A stretch of 12,766 nucleotides of DNA from an uncultured Collinsella sp. (GTDB lineage: Bacteria > Actinomycetota > Coriobacteriia > Coriobacteriales > Coriobacteriaceae): the NCBI GenBank assembly GCA_900549215.1, contig URNJ01000041.1, forward strand, positions 1 through 12,766, written 5' to 3'. The notes below the pieces were generated by a model. The model was not told the DNA's origin, did not search any database, and saw only the letters and a list, made by a program, of their open reading frames with translations. The first letter of the stretch is position 1. The number at the start of each line of letters is the position of its first letter. Both the position numbers and the translations under genes were made by a program. Below, piece after piece: positions 6,847-12,766 of this stretch.

Positions 6847-7439
6847 TACTCATCGCCTCCCTTCGGGGCGTCGGCGGCAGCGGCGTCGTCCTCGGCCTCG
6901 AGCTCGCGAGCGAGCTGGTCGACGACGGCCTTGCGCTTGCGGGGACGACGGGCATAGAGGTCGGCCGTCGTGGGCTCCGCCGGCTCGGGGTCGGGCTCTG
7001 CGGCGGGAGCGGGCTCAACAGCCTCGACAGCAGCGGGCTCGCCCTCGGGAGTCTCGGCACCCTCGGCCTCAGTCTCCTCGGCAGTGCCCTCGCCCTCGGC
7101 GGCACCCTCGCTTGCGGCCTTCTCGGCAGCAAGGCGGGCACGGCGCTCGGCAAAGGTCTCCTTCTTGGCGGGTGCAGCCGTCTCGGCGGCATCCTCGTCC
7201 ACGTCGGAATCATCGTCGACGGCAGCAGCCTTCTTGGGCTTAACCGGTGCCGAAGCGGCCTCGCTCACCGGATCGATAATCTCGGACTGAACAACAGCCG
7301 TCATCTTTTCCTGCGTCTCGCGGAACTGACGGATGGCACGGCCGATCGTACGGCCCATCTGCGGGAGCTTATCCGGGCCAAACAGCAAAAAGCCGAAGAC
7401 CACGATGATCGCGAGCTCACCCTCTCCAATACCAAACAC
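6846..7439 (-). CDS. TatA/TatB-family translocase subunit with long acidic tail
   Basis: The product is the membrane-hairpin partner of TatC in folded-protein export. It starts MFGIGEGELA, then one short membrane helix (about 9-20), FGPDKLP (20-26) and an amphipathic helix with GRTIGRAIRQFRE, the TatA/B signature. GPxxLP and the acidic N-terminus lean towards TatB, but a single dual-function TatA is possible, so no firm symbol is given. The remaining ~150 residues are Ala/Glu/Pro-rich and probably disordered, ending near a basic RRPRKRK patch and a short helix. This makes it (197 residues) much longer than TatA (~80-90). The GTG start at 7439 is chosen because GGAGG lies 5 bases upstream and the protein then begins as the family does. 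An upstream ATG frame does not encode this product. Confidence 0.88.
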   Translation of the reverse strand: MFGIGEGELAIIVVFGFLLFGPDKLPQMGRTIGRAIRQFRETQEKMTAVVQSEIIDPVSEAASAPVKPKKAAAVDDDSDVDEDAAETAAPAKKETFAERRARLAAEKAASEGAAEGEGTAEETEAEGAETPEGEPAAVEAVEPAPAAEPDPEPAEPTTADLYARRPRKRKAVVDQLARELEAEDDAAAADAPKGGDE

Positions 7440-7514
7440 ACATACCTCCAAGGCTCGATGTGAGTCGAGCCCGCACCGCGCCATTCGGCCGGAACTCGTC
7501 TATTCATTCGGTCA

Positions 7515-7520
7515 AGTATA
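7515..7520 (-). promoter_or_regulatory. Candidate -10 element for the tat-hyp-topA run
   Basis: TATACT on the minus strand, about 76 bases upstream of the tatA/B-like start, matches the -10 consensus at 5/6. No good -35 stands at 16-18 bases, only GC-rich sequence. A small hairpin CGGACG/CGTCCG (7526-7531 and 7538-7543) covers the -35 area and could be an operator or chance. Confidence 0.35.
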
Positions 7521-7592
7521 GCGCCCGGACGCCAAAACGTCCGAGCGCATCACAAACATATGCCAAACGGCACGCCCTTTTGGGGGCAAAGA

Positions 7593-7907
7593 TTATGCAG
7601 CGGTGATCGAAATCTCCTGGTCGACACCCAACAGCTGGACCACGCGCATCACCGGGGGCTGCACATTGGTGCAGCTAAAGCGCTTGCCGTGGTCGACCGC
7701 GTGGTGTGCGGCGCCCACGAGCACGCCAATGCCCGTCGAATCGATGTAGCTCACCTGGGCAAAATCGAGCTCAACGGCCTCAGTGGGCTGCTCGAGCGCC
7801 AGGTCGATGGCATTGCGCAGGCTATCGGCGTTAGAGATATCGATCTCGCCGGTTACCTTAATGGTGTAGAGCTCTGGCGTGGGGTTGGTGGAAATACCCA
7901 AATCCAT
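7593..7907 (-). CDS. STAS-domain anti-sigma factor antagonist (SpoIIAA/RsbV type)
   Basis: The 104-residue single-domain protein resembles antagonists that release a sigma factor by binding its anti-sigma kinase, switched by serine phosphorylation. The diagnostic segment YIDSTGIGVLVG (54-65) has the expected phospho-site at Ser57 after Asp56; the N-terminal GEID (20-23) strand and loop also fit. The ATG at 7907 has AAGGAG 8 bases upstream. It is 51 bases downstream of the aspartate aminotransferase on the same strand and may be read with it. No sigma factor, anti-sigma kinase or phosphatase is adjacent, unlike the classic spoIIA or rsb operons, so its target cannot be named; it may instead sense or scaffold something else. 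Confidence 0.88.
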   Translation of the reverse strand: MDLGISTNPTPELYTIKVTGEIDISNADSLRNAIDLALEQPTEAVELDFAQVSYIDSTGIGVLVGAAHHAVDHGKRFSCTNVQPPVMRVVQLLGVDQEISITAA

Positions 7908-7958
7908 GTATATGCTCCTTTACGTATCGAAGGTGCGGATAGTACGGGAAGCCGCGCG

Positions 7959-9263
7959 TTAGGCGCGCTCGGCACGCGCAAGCTCGGCAGCGACGAGCTT
8001 GACGGCCAGCACCAGCACGTCGAGCGCGGCCTCCAGGTCCTCGACCGTGGGATAGCTCGGCGCGATGCGGATGTTGGTGTCGCGCGGGTCCTTGCCATAA
8101 GGCCAGGTGGCACCAGCCGGCGTGAGCTTGACGCCCAGGTCGGCACAAAGCGCGGCGACCTTTTGGGCCGAGCCCTCGGGACCATCAAAGCTCACAAAGT
8201 AGCCGCCACGGGGATGCGTCCAAGTGGCGCAACCCGTATCGCCCAAACCCTCGGTGAGCTTGCGCTCGACGGCCTCAAAGCGCGGGCGCAAGAACTCGGC
8301 ATGCTTTTTCATGTGCTCCTTGACCGCCTCGATGGTGGGAAGGAAACGCACGTGACGCAGCTGGTTGAGCTTGTCGGCGCTGATAAGACCTGCCTTCAGG
8401 CGCTTGGAGAACTCAGCGATGACCGCGGGGCTCGCACCGATAAAGCCGATACCGGCACCTGGGAAGGTGATCTTGGACGTCGAGGCAAAAGCCACCACGC
8501 GGTCCTCGGTGCCCGCCGCGCGGGCAAGATCGAAGATGTTGGCGAGCTCGTCGGTCTCGTCGTACAGGTCGTGCACGCAATAGGCGTTGTCCCAGAAGAT
8601 GCGGAAATCGGGCGCAGCCGTGGGCATCTCGACCAGGCGGCGCACGGTGTCCTCGCTAAAGGTGATGCCCGTGGGGTTGGAATACTTGGGCACGCACCAG
8701 ATACCCTTGATGGAATCGTCGGCGGCAACCAGGCGCTCGACCTCGTCCATGTCGGGGCCGTTGTCGGTCATCGCGACGGGGACGTTCTCGATACCCAGAT
8801 CGGCGGTGATGCCAAAGTGGCGGTCGTAGCCGGGAACAGGACACAGGAATTTGACCTTCTTGCCGTCGTGCGCGGCCTCGTAAGCCTCCCAGGGCTCGCT
8901 GCCGCACGAACCGCAACGCCAGAACATGCCGGCGATGTCGTGCTCGATCAGCAGGCTCGACGAACCCAGCACGAGCGTCTGCTCGGCGGGGCAGCCCAGG
9001 AACTCCCCCGCCAGCTTGCGTGCCGAGGGAATGCCCTCAAAGCAGCCGAAGTTGGAGCAGTCGACGTTGCCGTCGTGCAAATCGGCGTCGGCATTGAGGA
9101 TATCGAGCATGGGGCGCGAGATGTCCACCTGGGAGGGCGACGGCTTGCCGCGGGCCATGTCGAGCGCCAGGCCCTTGGCCTTGACCTCGGCGACCTCGGC
9201 CTTGAGCGCATCGATGGCGGCATCGAGTTCGGTGGTTTCCATCTTCTGGTAGATCGTCTGCAT
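7959..9263 (-). CDS. Class Ic aspartate aminotransferase (PLP-dependent; Rv3722c/AspT family)
   Basis: It probably transfers the amino group between aspartate and 2-oxoglutarate, linking oxaloacetate to nitrogen metabolism. Features in the 434 residues: LDMARGKPSPSQ (34-45), typical of the actinobacterial class Ic group; YSNPTG (194-199, with Asn196); WDNAY (224-228, Asp225 for the PLP pyridine nitrogen); STSK (261-264) with Lys264 as the PLP lysine; and NIRIAPSYP near the C-terminus with the substrate-carboxylate arginine. A CGSC pair at 117-120 looks unusual and may be a lineage-specific insertion. ATG 9263 is preceded by AAAGG at 9 bases. An in-frame TTG at 9287 has no good ribosome site. 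Corynebacterium AspT and mycobacterial Rv3722c are the known relatives by motif recall; a sequence search would confirm this. Confidence 0.88.
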   Translation of the reverse strand: MQTIYQKMETTELDAAIDALKAEVAEVKAKGLALDMARGKPSPSQVDISRPMLDILNADADLHDGNVDCSNFGCFEGIPSARKLAGEFLGCPAEQTLVLGSSSLLIEHDIAGMFWRCGSCGSEPWEAYEAAHDGKKVKFLCPVPGYDRHFGITADLGIENVPVAMTDNGPDMDEVERLVAADDSIKGIWCVPKYSNPTGITFSEDTVRRLVEMPTAAPDFRIFWDNAYCVHDLYDETDELANIFDLARAAGTEDRVVAFASTSKITFPGAGIGFIGASPAVIAEFSKRLKAGLISADKLNQLRHVRFLPTIEAVKEHMKKHAEFLRPRFEAVERKLTEGLGDTGCATWTHPRGGYFVSFDGPEGSAQKVAALCADLGVKLTPAGATWPYGKDPRDTNIRIAPSYPTVEDLEAALDVLVLAVKLVAAELARAERA

Positions 9264-9304
9264 GGGATGCGACCTTTCGCGAAGCAATACGTTGCATTTC
9301 GTCT

Positions 9305-9310
9305 AGTATA
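9305..9310 (-). promoter_or_regulatory. Candidate -10 element for the aspartate aminotransferase gene
   Basis: TATACT on the minus strand lies about 42 bases before the ATG at 9263. A TTCATA 20 bases further up (9331-9336) is a poor -35 at long spacing. The identical TATACT precedes the tat genes. Confidence 0.4.
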
Positions 9311-9412
9311 GACCGCCACCGCCGCAAGGGTATGAAGCCGTGATAGATTAAGTCCATCGCAATAAATTACGAATCGCCGCGCATGCCGGCGTGGAGCGCC
9401 CAAGGAGGCACT

Positions 9413-9667
9413 ATGGAGTACGGATCGTTCCAGGCCGAGGAATTCGGAGACCTGCAGCGCCTGGTCGACGGACTGTTTTACGACCGCCACGCCATCGATC
9501 GCCTGGACCTCATCGTGCAGGCCGAGATCTTGGACCTGGCGCCCGACCTTATGGAAATCGTCAACCTTTTGCCGCCCGGCTACTACGATCGCCAGACACT
9601 TTGCGACCAGCTCAACTCTGCCCTAGCCGCCCACGGCTGGGGCGCCGTCTACGGCACCGTGGAATAG
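9413..9667 (+). CDS. Small conserved-looking protein, function unknown
   Basis: An 84-residue acidic soluble protein with no signal peptide or membrane segment. The ATG has a strong AAGGAGG 4 bases upstream, which argues that it is a real gene; an upstream in-frame ATG at 9383 lacks a site. The central and C-terminal part (LPPGYYDRQTLCDQLNSAL at about 53-71, then HGWGAVYGTVE) looks like a compact helical domain. I see a loose resemblance to DUF2795 (LP-x-x-x-Y-x-S... followed by a helix), a hypothesis only. It is divergent from the aspartate aminotransferase and convergent with nhaA. The stop is followed four bases later by the repeat at 9671-9839. Confidence 0.78.
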   Translation: MEYGSFQAEEFGDLQRLVDGLFYDRHAIDRLDLIVQAEILDLAPDLMEIVNLLPPGYYDRQTLCDQLNSALAAHGWGAVYGTVE

Positions 9668-9670
9668 CCC

Positions 9671-9839
9671 TAGTCATTGGGGACGTTCTTAAACGACTAG
9701 TTGTTGGGGACAGTCTTCCCAGATGGCATGTGGCACTTGGGGACAGTCCCCAAGTGCCGGCAGTTTGGGACAGTCCTTTTCGGTCGCTCGCGAAGAGTGT
9801 CCCTCTCGACTAGTCGTTTAAGAACGTCCCCAATGACTA
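9671..9839. repeat. 169-bp nested inverted repeat of the GGGACGTTC family
   Basis: Two perfect 30-bp arms (9671-9700 and 9810-9839) face each other; each begins TAGTCATTGG at its outer end and ends in CTAG. Inside, GGGACA (9707-9712) pairs with TGTCCC (9798-9803). At the centre GGCACTTGGGGAC (9732-9744) and its complement (9746-9758) form a perfect 13-bp hairpin with a one-base loop. A further TTGGGACAGTCC follows at 9765-9776. Arm sequences recur at 2179-2234 and motifs at 1071-1140. It encodes nothing. Such nested palindromes suggest a REP- or MITE-like element. Confidence 0.85.
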
Positions 9840-9876
9840 AAACGCCGCTTGTGATGATGTTCACAGGCGGCGTTTT
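9839..9876. terminator. Bidirectional intrinsic terminator between the small gene and nhaA
   Basis: AAAACGCCGC (9839-9848) pairs with GCGGCGTTTT (9867-9876). The stem extends inward through TTGTGA/TCACAG (one G-T) to a six-base loop. Flanking A and T tracts suit both convergent genes. It abuts the right arm of the repeat. Confidence 0.9.
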
Positions 9877-9893
9877 CAAACTTGTATGTGCTT

Positions 9894-11252
9894 TTACTCG
9901 TCTTTGGACGCGGGGTGCTTGCAGACCACGCTCATGTAGATCATGCCGAGCACGGCAGCGGTGACCGAACCGGCAAGGATGGCGGCCTTGGCAGCCAGAA
10001 CCTCAAACTGGGCCGTCGGGAAGGCGAGACCGCTGATGAGAATCGACATGGTAAAGCCGATGCCGCCCAGAATACCCACGCCGGCAATCATGTGCCAGTT
10101 GACGTTGCGCGGTAGCTCGCAGGCCTTGAGCTTGACCAAGGCGAACGTCATGCCAAAGATGCCGATCGGCTTGCCCAGCAGCATGCCAAAGTACACGCCG
10201 AGCGTCACCGGGTCGGTGAGCAGCGTGCTCATGTCCACGCCCACTAGGCGAACCTGTGCGTTCACGAACGCAAAGATCGGCAGAATCACAAAGTTGACCG
10301 GCGTGGAGATCAGACGCTCCATGCGGATGAGCGGCGGGGTCACGCGGTGCATGACGCGCTCGACCTTGGTGGTCGAGACGGTAAAGTCATGCTGGCCCAG
10401 GATGTGTGCCTCGTCGTCGTAGCGGTCATCGAGCAGCGGCAGACACTCGCCCAACCAATCGGTGAGGCTATCGAGCTTGACGCCGCACTTGGCTGGGATG
10501 GTAAAGGCCAAGATGACGCCAGCAAGCGTAGCGTGCACGCCGCTCTTGAACATGCAGAACCACAACAGCAGACCCAGTACCGAATACGGGGCAAGGCGGT
10601 AATGCTGCGTTTTGTTGAGCCACACGAGCGCGCAGGTCACAAGCGCGGCGGCGCCCAACCAAAACGGATTGGGGCTCTGACCGTAGAAGATGGCGATGGC
10701 GGCGATGGAGATGAGGTCGTCGGCGATGGCGAGCGTCGAGAAGAACACGCGCACGCCGTTGGGCACGCGATTGCCCAAAAGCGACAGCACGCCCAGTGCG
10801 AAGGCAATATCGGTTGCCATGGGGATGGCCCAACCATTGTGCGCGCCAGCATGGTTAAAGATCAGGTAGATGCAGGCGGGAACGACGACGCCGCCCACGG
10901 CCGCCAGCATGGGAAGCATGGCCTGACGCGGATTCTTGAGCTCACCGACCGTCATCTCGTACTTAAGCTCAATGCCCACCAACAAAAAGAAAATCGCCAT
11001 GAGGAAGTCGTTGACGAAAAGCTCAACGGTGAGACCGGCCGTAAGGTTGCCCAGACCCACATACAGCGGGGTCTCCAAAAAGTGATGGATGGCCTCGTAG
11101 GCATCGGTATTGGCGCAAATGACGGCGGCAATGGCGGCGAAGACCATGACGACGGCGGAAATCGTGCCGTTCTCGGCGATGCGCTCCCAAATGTCGTGAC
11201 GTTCAAAGCGCTTGCGCTCACGAACGTTGAACAGCTGCTCAGTTGCTGCCAT
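9894..11252 (-). CDS. nhaA: Na+/H+ antiporter NhaA
   Basis: NhaA is an inner-membrane antiporter that expels sodium (or lithium) in exchange for protons, maintaining pH and sodium balance. The 452-residue protein (E. coli NhaA has 388) has the expected series of membrane helices. ATDIAFALG (146-154) contains Asp148, and LAIADDL (174-180) contains the Asp178-Asp179 pair, matching the E. coli ion-binding Asp133, Asp163 and Asp164. LLGKP later supplies the conserved lysine. The extra length lies mainly in a long hydrophilic loop (about 278-312) and the N-terminus. ATG 11252 has AAGGAG 7 bases upstream. The leader holds several hairpins, including a terminator-like one. It follows ppaC on the same strand but is separated by a terminator. 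Confidence 0.95.
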   Translation of the reverse strand: MAATEQLFNVRERKRFERHDIWERIAENGTISAVVMVFAAIAAVICANTDAYEAIHHFLETPLYVGLGNLTAGLTVELFVNDFLMAIFFLLVGIELKYEMTVGELKNPRQAMLPMLAAVGGVVVPACIYLIFNHAGAHNGWAIPMATDIAFALGVLSLLGNRVPNGVRVFFSTLAIADDLISIAAIAIFYGQSPNPFWLGAAALVTCALVWLNKTQHYRLAPYSVLGLLLWFCMFKSGVHATLAGVILAFTIPAKCGVKLDSLTDWLGECLPLLDDRYDDEAHILGQHDFTVSTTKVERVMHRVTPPLIRMERLISTPVNFVILPIFAFVNAQVRLVGVDMSTLLTDPVTLGVYFGMLLGKPIGIFGMTFALVKLKACELPRNVNWHMIAGVGILGGIGFTMSILISGLAFPTAQFEVLAAKAAILAGSVTAAVLGMIYMSVVCKHPASKDE

Positions 11253-11266
11253 GGGCGGCTCCTTTC

Positions 11267-11282
11267 ACGGGAAAGCTCCCGT
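11267..11282 (-). promoter_or_regulatory. Hairpin directly upstream of the nhaA ribosome site
   Basis: On the minus strand ACGGGA, loop GCTT, TCCCGT form a 6-bp stem that ends two bases before AAGGAG (11259-11264). It may affect ribosome access; this is inference. Confidence 0.4.
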
Positions 11283-11285
11283 CTT

Positions 11286-11321
11286 AAAAAAGCACGGCCC
11301 GCCCAAGTGGCGGCGCCGCGC
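11286..11321 (-). terminator. Terminator-like hairpin within the nhaA leader
   Basis: In the minus direction a GC-rich stem (11292-11321, 12 pairs with one G-T and one bulged base, 5-base loop) is followed by six T. It ends only 34 bases before the nhaA ATG. The ppaC transcript already has its own terminator at 11461-11500, so this one could be a backup or an attenuator controlling nhaA. Confidence 0.7.
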
Positions 11322-11332
11322 TCTAACGTATT

Positions 11333-11375
11333 ACGCTTGCATCTAGCCTACCCTGCACGACAAGCGCGCAAGCGT
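11333..11375 (-). other. Stem-loop upstream of the nhaA leader terminator
   Basis: ACGCTTGC (11333-11340) and GCAAGCGT (11368-11375) form a perfect 8-bp stem enclosing 27 bases. A second hairpin lies at 11397-11417 (GTTGA...TCAAC, 8 pairs with one G-T, 5-base loop). Neither matches a riboswitch class I can recognise. No convincing -35/-10 pair was found between 11376 and 11460. Confidence 0.4.
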
Positions 11376-11460
11376 GGCCGAAAAGCGGAACCACAGGTTG
11401 AACATTATTTGCTCAACGGCACGGGCACGCCTATCCAAGAGACGACGCGGCGCCGTGCAC

Positions 11461-11500
11461 AAAAAACGACCGGAGCACGGGGCTTCCGCGATCCGGTCGT
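11461..11500 (-). terminator. Intrinsic terminator of ppaC
   Basis: ACGACCGGA (11466-11474) pairs with TCCGGTCGT (11492-11500). In the minus direction the stem runs into a six-T tract (plus-strand A at 11461-11466). It starts 20 bases after the ppaC stop. Confidence 0.88.
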
Positions 11501-11519
11501 GGCGTTTGGTCAACTAAAC

Positions 11520-12443
11520 CTAGCAGGCGGCCATGATGGGGGCAGCGACCTGCTTCTTACGGGAGAGGACGCCCGGCATCCAGACGCCGTCGTGCTCGTC
11601 GGCAATGCCCAAGCCCTTCTGAGCAGCCTCGGTCTCGCCCTCGAGCAGGACCTGCGAGCCCTCCTCCATGATGTCGGTGATGCACAGGACAATGCCGTCG
11701 GCGCCCTTCTCGGCGGCGTAGGCGCGCATGGCCTCGCGAATCTCGTCAATCATGCCGAGTGCGCGGGTCTTGTCGACAGTCTCGTACTGGCCGATGAGCA
11801 GCTTCTTGCCGGCAGGCTCGAACATCTTGATGTCGTTGCCGACCATCTCGGCTGCGGTGAAGGAGCCGGACGGACGGGTGAGGAAGACCTCCATGCCAAA
11901 CTTGACCGGGTCGACGCCCACCTGCTCGCCGAGCTTGGCGGCGACGGCGCGGTCGACATCGGTGGTGGTGGGGCTCTTGAGCATGAGCGTGTCGGTCATC
12001 ATGGCCGAGAGCAGCAGCTTGGCCTGAACGTCGGAAAGCTCAACGCCGAGCACGCCGGCGAGCTTGGTGACGATGGTGCAGCTGGAGCCCCAGGGCAGGC
12101 AGATGTAGTGCAGCGGGCCGGCGGTCTCGAAGTCGCCGATGCGGTGATGATCGACAACGCCAAAGACCGTGGCGTCCTTAAGGCCGGCGACGGACTGGGC
12201 GGACTCGTTGTGGTCGGTGAGGACGACGAGCTGACCGGCCTCGACGGAATCAATCACGCGGGGCTCGGCAATGCCGGCATCGGCGAGCAGCTTGGCGGAC
12301 TCGGCCGGAAGCTGGCCCAGAGCGCAAGCCTCGTAGGTGTTGCCGGCATACTCAACCTGGTTGAGCAGCTGGGACAGGACGACGGCGCTCATGATGGCGT
12401 CGTTATCGGGGTTCTGGTGACCAAAGACAAGAACGTTTGCCAT
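11520..12443 (-). CDS. ppaC: Manganese-dependent (family II) inorganic pyrophosphatase
   Basis: The cytoplasmic enzyme hydrolyses pyrophosphate to phosphate, pulling biosynthetic reactions forward. The 307 residues match family length. All metal ligands are present: His9, Asp13 and Asp15 (GHQNPDND), Asp77 (LTDHNE), His99 in DHH (98-100) and Asp151 (MMTDT). The C-terminal SRKKQV signature of the DHHA2 domain binds the substrate. No CBS or DRTGG regulatory insert is present, so it is the short unregulated form. The ATG at 12443 has GGAGG 6 bases upstream. It is followed by its own terminator; the upstream gene on the same strand is a glucokinase, 151 bases away. Confidence 0.97.
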   Translation of the reverse strand: MANVLVFGHQNPDNDAIMSAVVLSQLLNQVEYAGNTYEACALGQLPAESAKLLADAGIAEPRVIDSVEAGQLVVLTDHNESAQSVAGLKDATVFGVVDHHRIGDFETAGPLHYICLPWGSSCTIVTKLAGVLGVELSDVQAKLLLSAMMTDTLMLKSPTTTDVDRAVAAKLGEQVGVDPVKFGMEVFLTRPSGSFTAAEMVGNDIKMFEPAGKKLLIGQYETVDKTRALGMIDEIREAMRAYAAEKGADGIVLCITDIMEEGSQVLLEGETEAAQKGLGIADEHDGVWMPGVLSRKKQVAAPIMAAC

Positions 12444-12546
12444 GGATATCCTCCACTTGATATGTGTACTTGGACGTAGCTATGGTAGCACGCCGATGCC
12501 GAGCCTTATGAGACGGAAGGGGCGCGACGCAATTTGGGGTGAGCCT

Positions 12547-12570
12547 GGGGGGGCGAAGTCTGTCCCCCTT
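12547..12570. repeat. Possible degenerate copy of the GGGGACAGTCTTC repeat
   Basis: On the minus strand GGGGGACAGACTTCGCCCCC resembles the GGGGACAGTCTTCCC segment at 9706-9720, and its G and C runs can pair. It lies 25 bases after the glucokinase stop. Short and GC-rich, so chance is not excluded. Confidence 0.4.
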
Positions 12571-12594
12571 GTACCACCCGCCCCCCTGCACCAG

Positions 12595-12766
12595 CTATTT
12601 GCCAGCGGCGCGCAGGGCTACGTAGGCGGCACCGATGATGCCGGCGTCGTTGCCGAGCGAAGCGACCTTAATGGGCGTCTCGCGCGAGGCGGAAAGCGCG
12701 TACTGCTTAAAGTGCTCGCGAACCTTGTCGAGGTAGACATCGGCCGAGGCGGACGCACCGCCGCCG
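12595..12766 (-). CDS. ROK-family glucokinase, C-terminal end (cut by window edge)
   Basis: The last 56 codons of a kinase lie here; the N-terminus is beyond the window. The end reads GGGASAS, a helix with YLDKVREHF, then VASLGNDAGIIGAAYVAL and a short tail. G-[ND]-x-A-G-x-x-G-A-A is the C-terminal signature of ROK sugar kinases, and GNDAGIIGAA is typical of actinobacterial glucokinases that phosphorylate glucose with ATP. Another ROK sugar kinase or a ROK repressor cannot be excluded without the N-terminal half. It is transcribed toward ppaC. No clear intrinsic terminator follows the TAG. Confidence 0.8.
   Translation of the reverse strand, partial: GGGASASADVYLDKVREHFKQYALSASRETPIKVASLGNDAGIIGAAYVALRAAGK

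Noticed and set aside
5590..6957. Plus-strand open frame of 455 codons opposite hypA and tatC
   Set aside because: Antisense to well-supported tatC and hypA; composition is typical of a shadow frame.
7561..7590. Small hairpins after the STAS stop as a terminator
   Set aside because: Stems TGCC/GGCA and GCCC/GGGC are only about 4 bp and lack a T tract, so a terminator is not supported.
7560..9311. Plus-strand open frame of 583 codons opposite the aspartate aminotransferase and STAS genes
   Set aside because: An antisense shadow of genes supported by motifs and ribosome sites; no ribosome site or domain of its own.
10347..12479. Plus-strand open frame of 710 codons opposite nhaA and ppaC
   Set aside because: It runs across two genes and a terminator between them on the other strand, and its product is His/Gly/Asp-rich without domains.

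Overview
This 12.8 kb window is a gene-dense, GC-rich stretch of bacterial chromosome made almost entirely of housekeeping genes. The best guess for the source is an actinobacterium of the class Coriobacteriia, of the Collinsella type. That rests on high GC, GTG and TTG starts with strong AAGGAG-type ribosome sites, a class Ic (Rv3722c/AspT-like) aspartate aminotransferase, a type IA topoisomerase with four zinc ribbons and a Lys/Ala histone-like tail, and family resemblance of the small proteins. It is inference, not a search result. There is no insertion sequence, phage gene, CRISPR array, tRNA or rRNA, and no gene-free gap above 300 bases.

Left end (1-2181). The minus strand carries tmk followed one base later by the start of holB, cut by the window edge. 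Divergent from them, on the plus strand, is a single-pass membrane protein with an N-terminal zinc ribbon and a run of aspartates; its function is unknown. The 246-base divergent gap holds a promoter for each side and a 70-bp imperfect hairpin.

Middle (2239-9263, all minus strand). Read leftward: class Ic aspartate aminotransferase, a SpoIIAA/RsbV-like STAS protein, tatA/B-like and tatC (stop and start overlap by one base), hypA, hypB and a topA-type topoisomerase, ending at a terminator shared with the convergent zinc-ribbon gene. The tat-hyp pairing makes sense: HypA/HypB insert nickel into [NiFe] hydrogenases and Tat exports folded, metal-loaded enzymes. No hydrogenase gene is in view.

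Right end (9413-12766). A short plus-strand gene of unknown function converges on nhaA (sodium/proton antiporter). Upstream of nhaA on the minus strand lie ppaC (family II manganese pyrophosphatase) and the 3' end of a ROK-family glucokinase. The 267-base gap between ppaC and nhaA holds the ppaC terminator and a second strong terminator-like hairpin just ahead of the nhaA start, so nhaA may be controlled by attenuation.

The main structure not explained by genes is a family of short palindromic repeats built on GGGACGTTC, GGGACAGTC and AACTGCCGG motifs. It is seen at 1071-1140, 2179-2234 and 9671-9839, with a possible degenerate copy at 12547-12570. Two copies sit directly between a stop codon and an intrinsic terminator.
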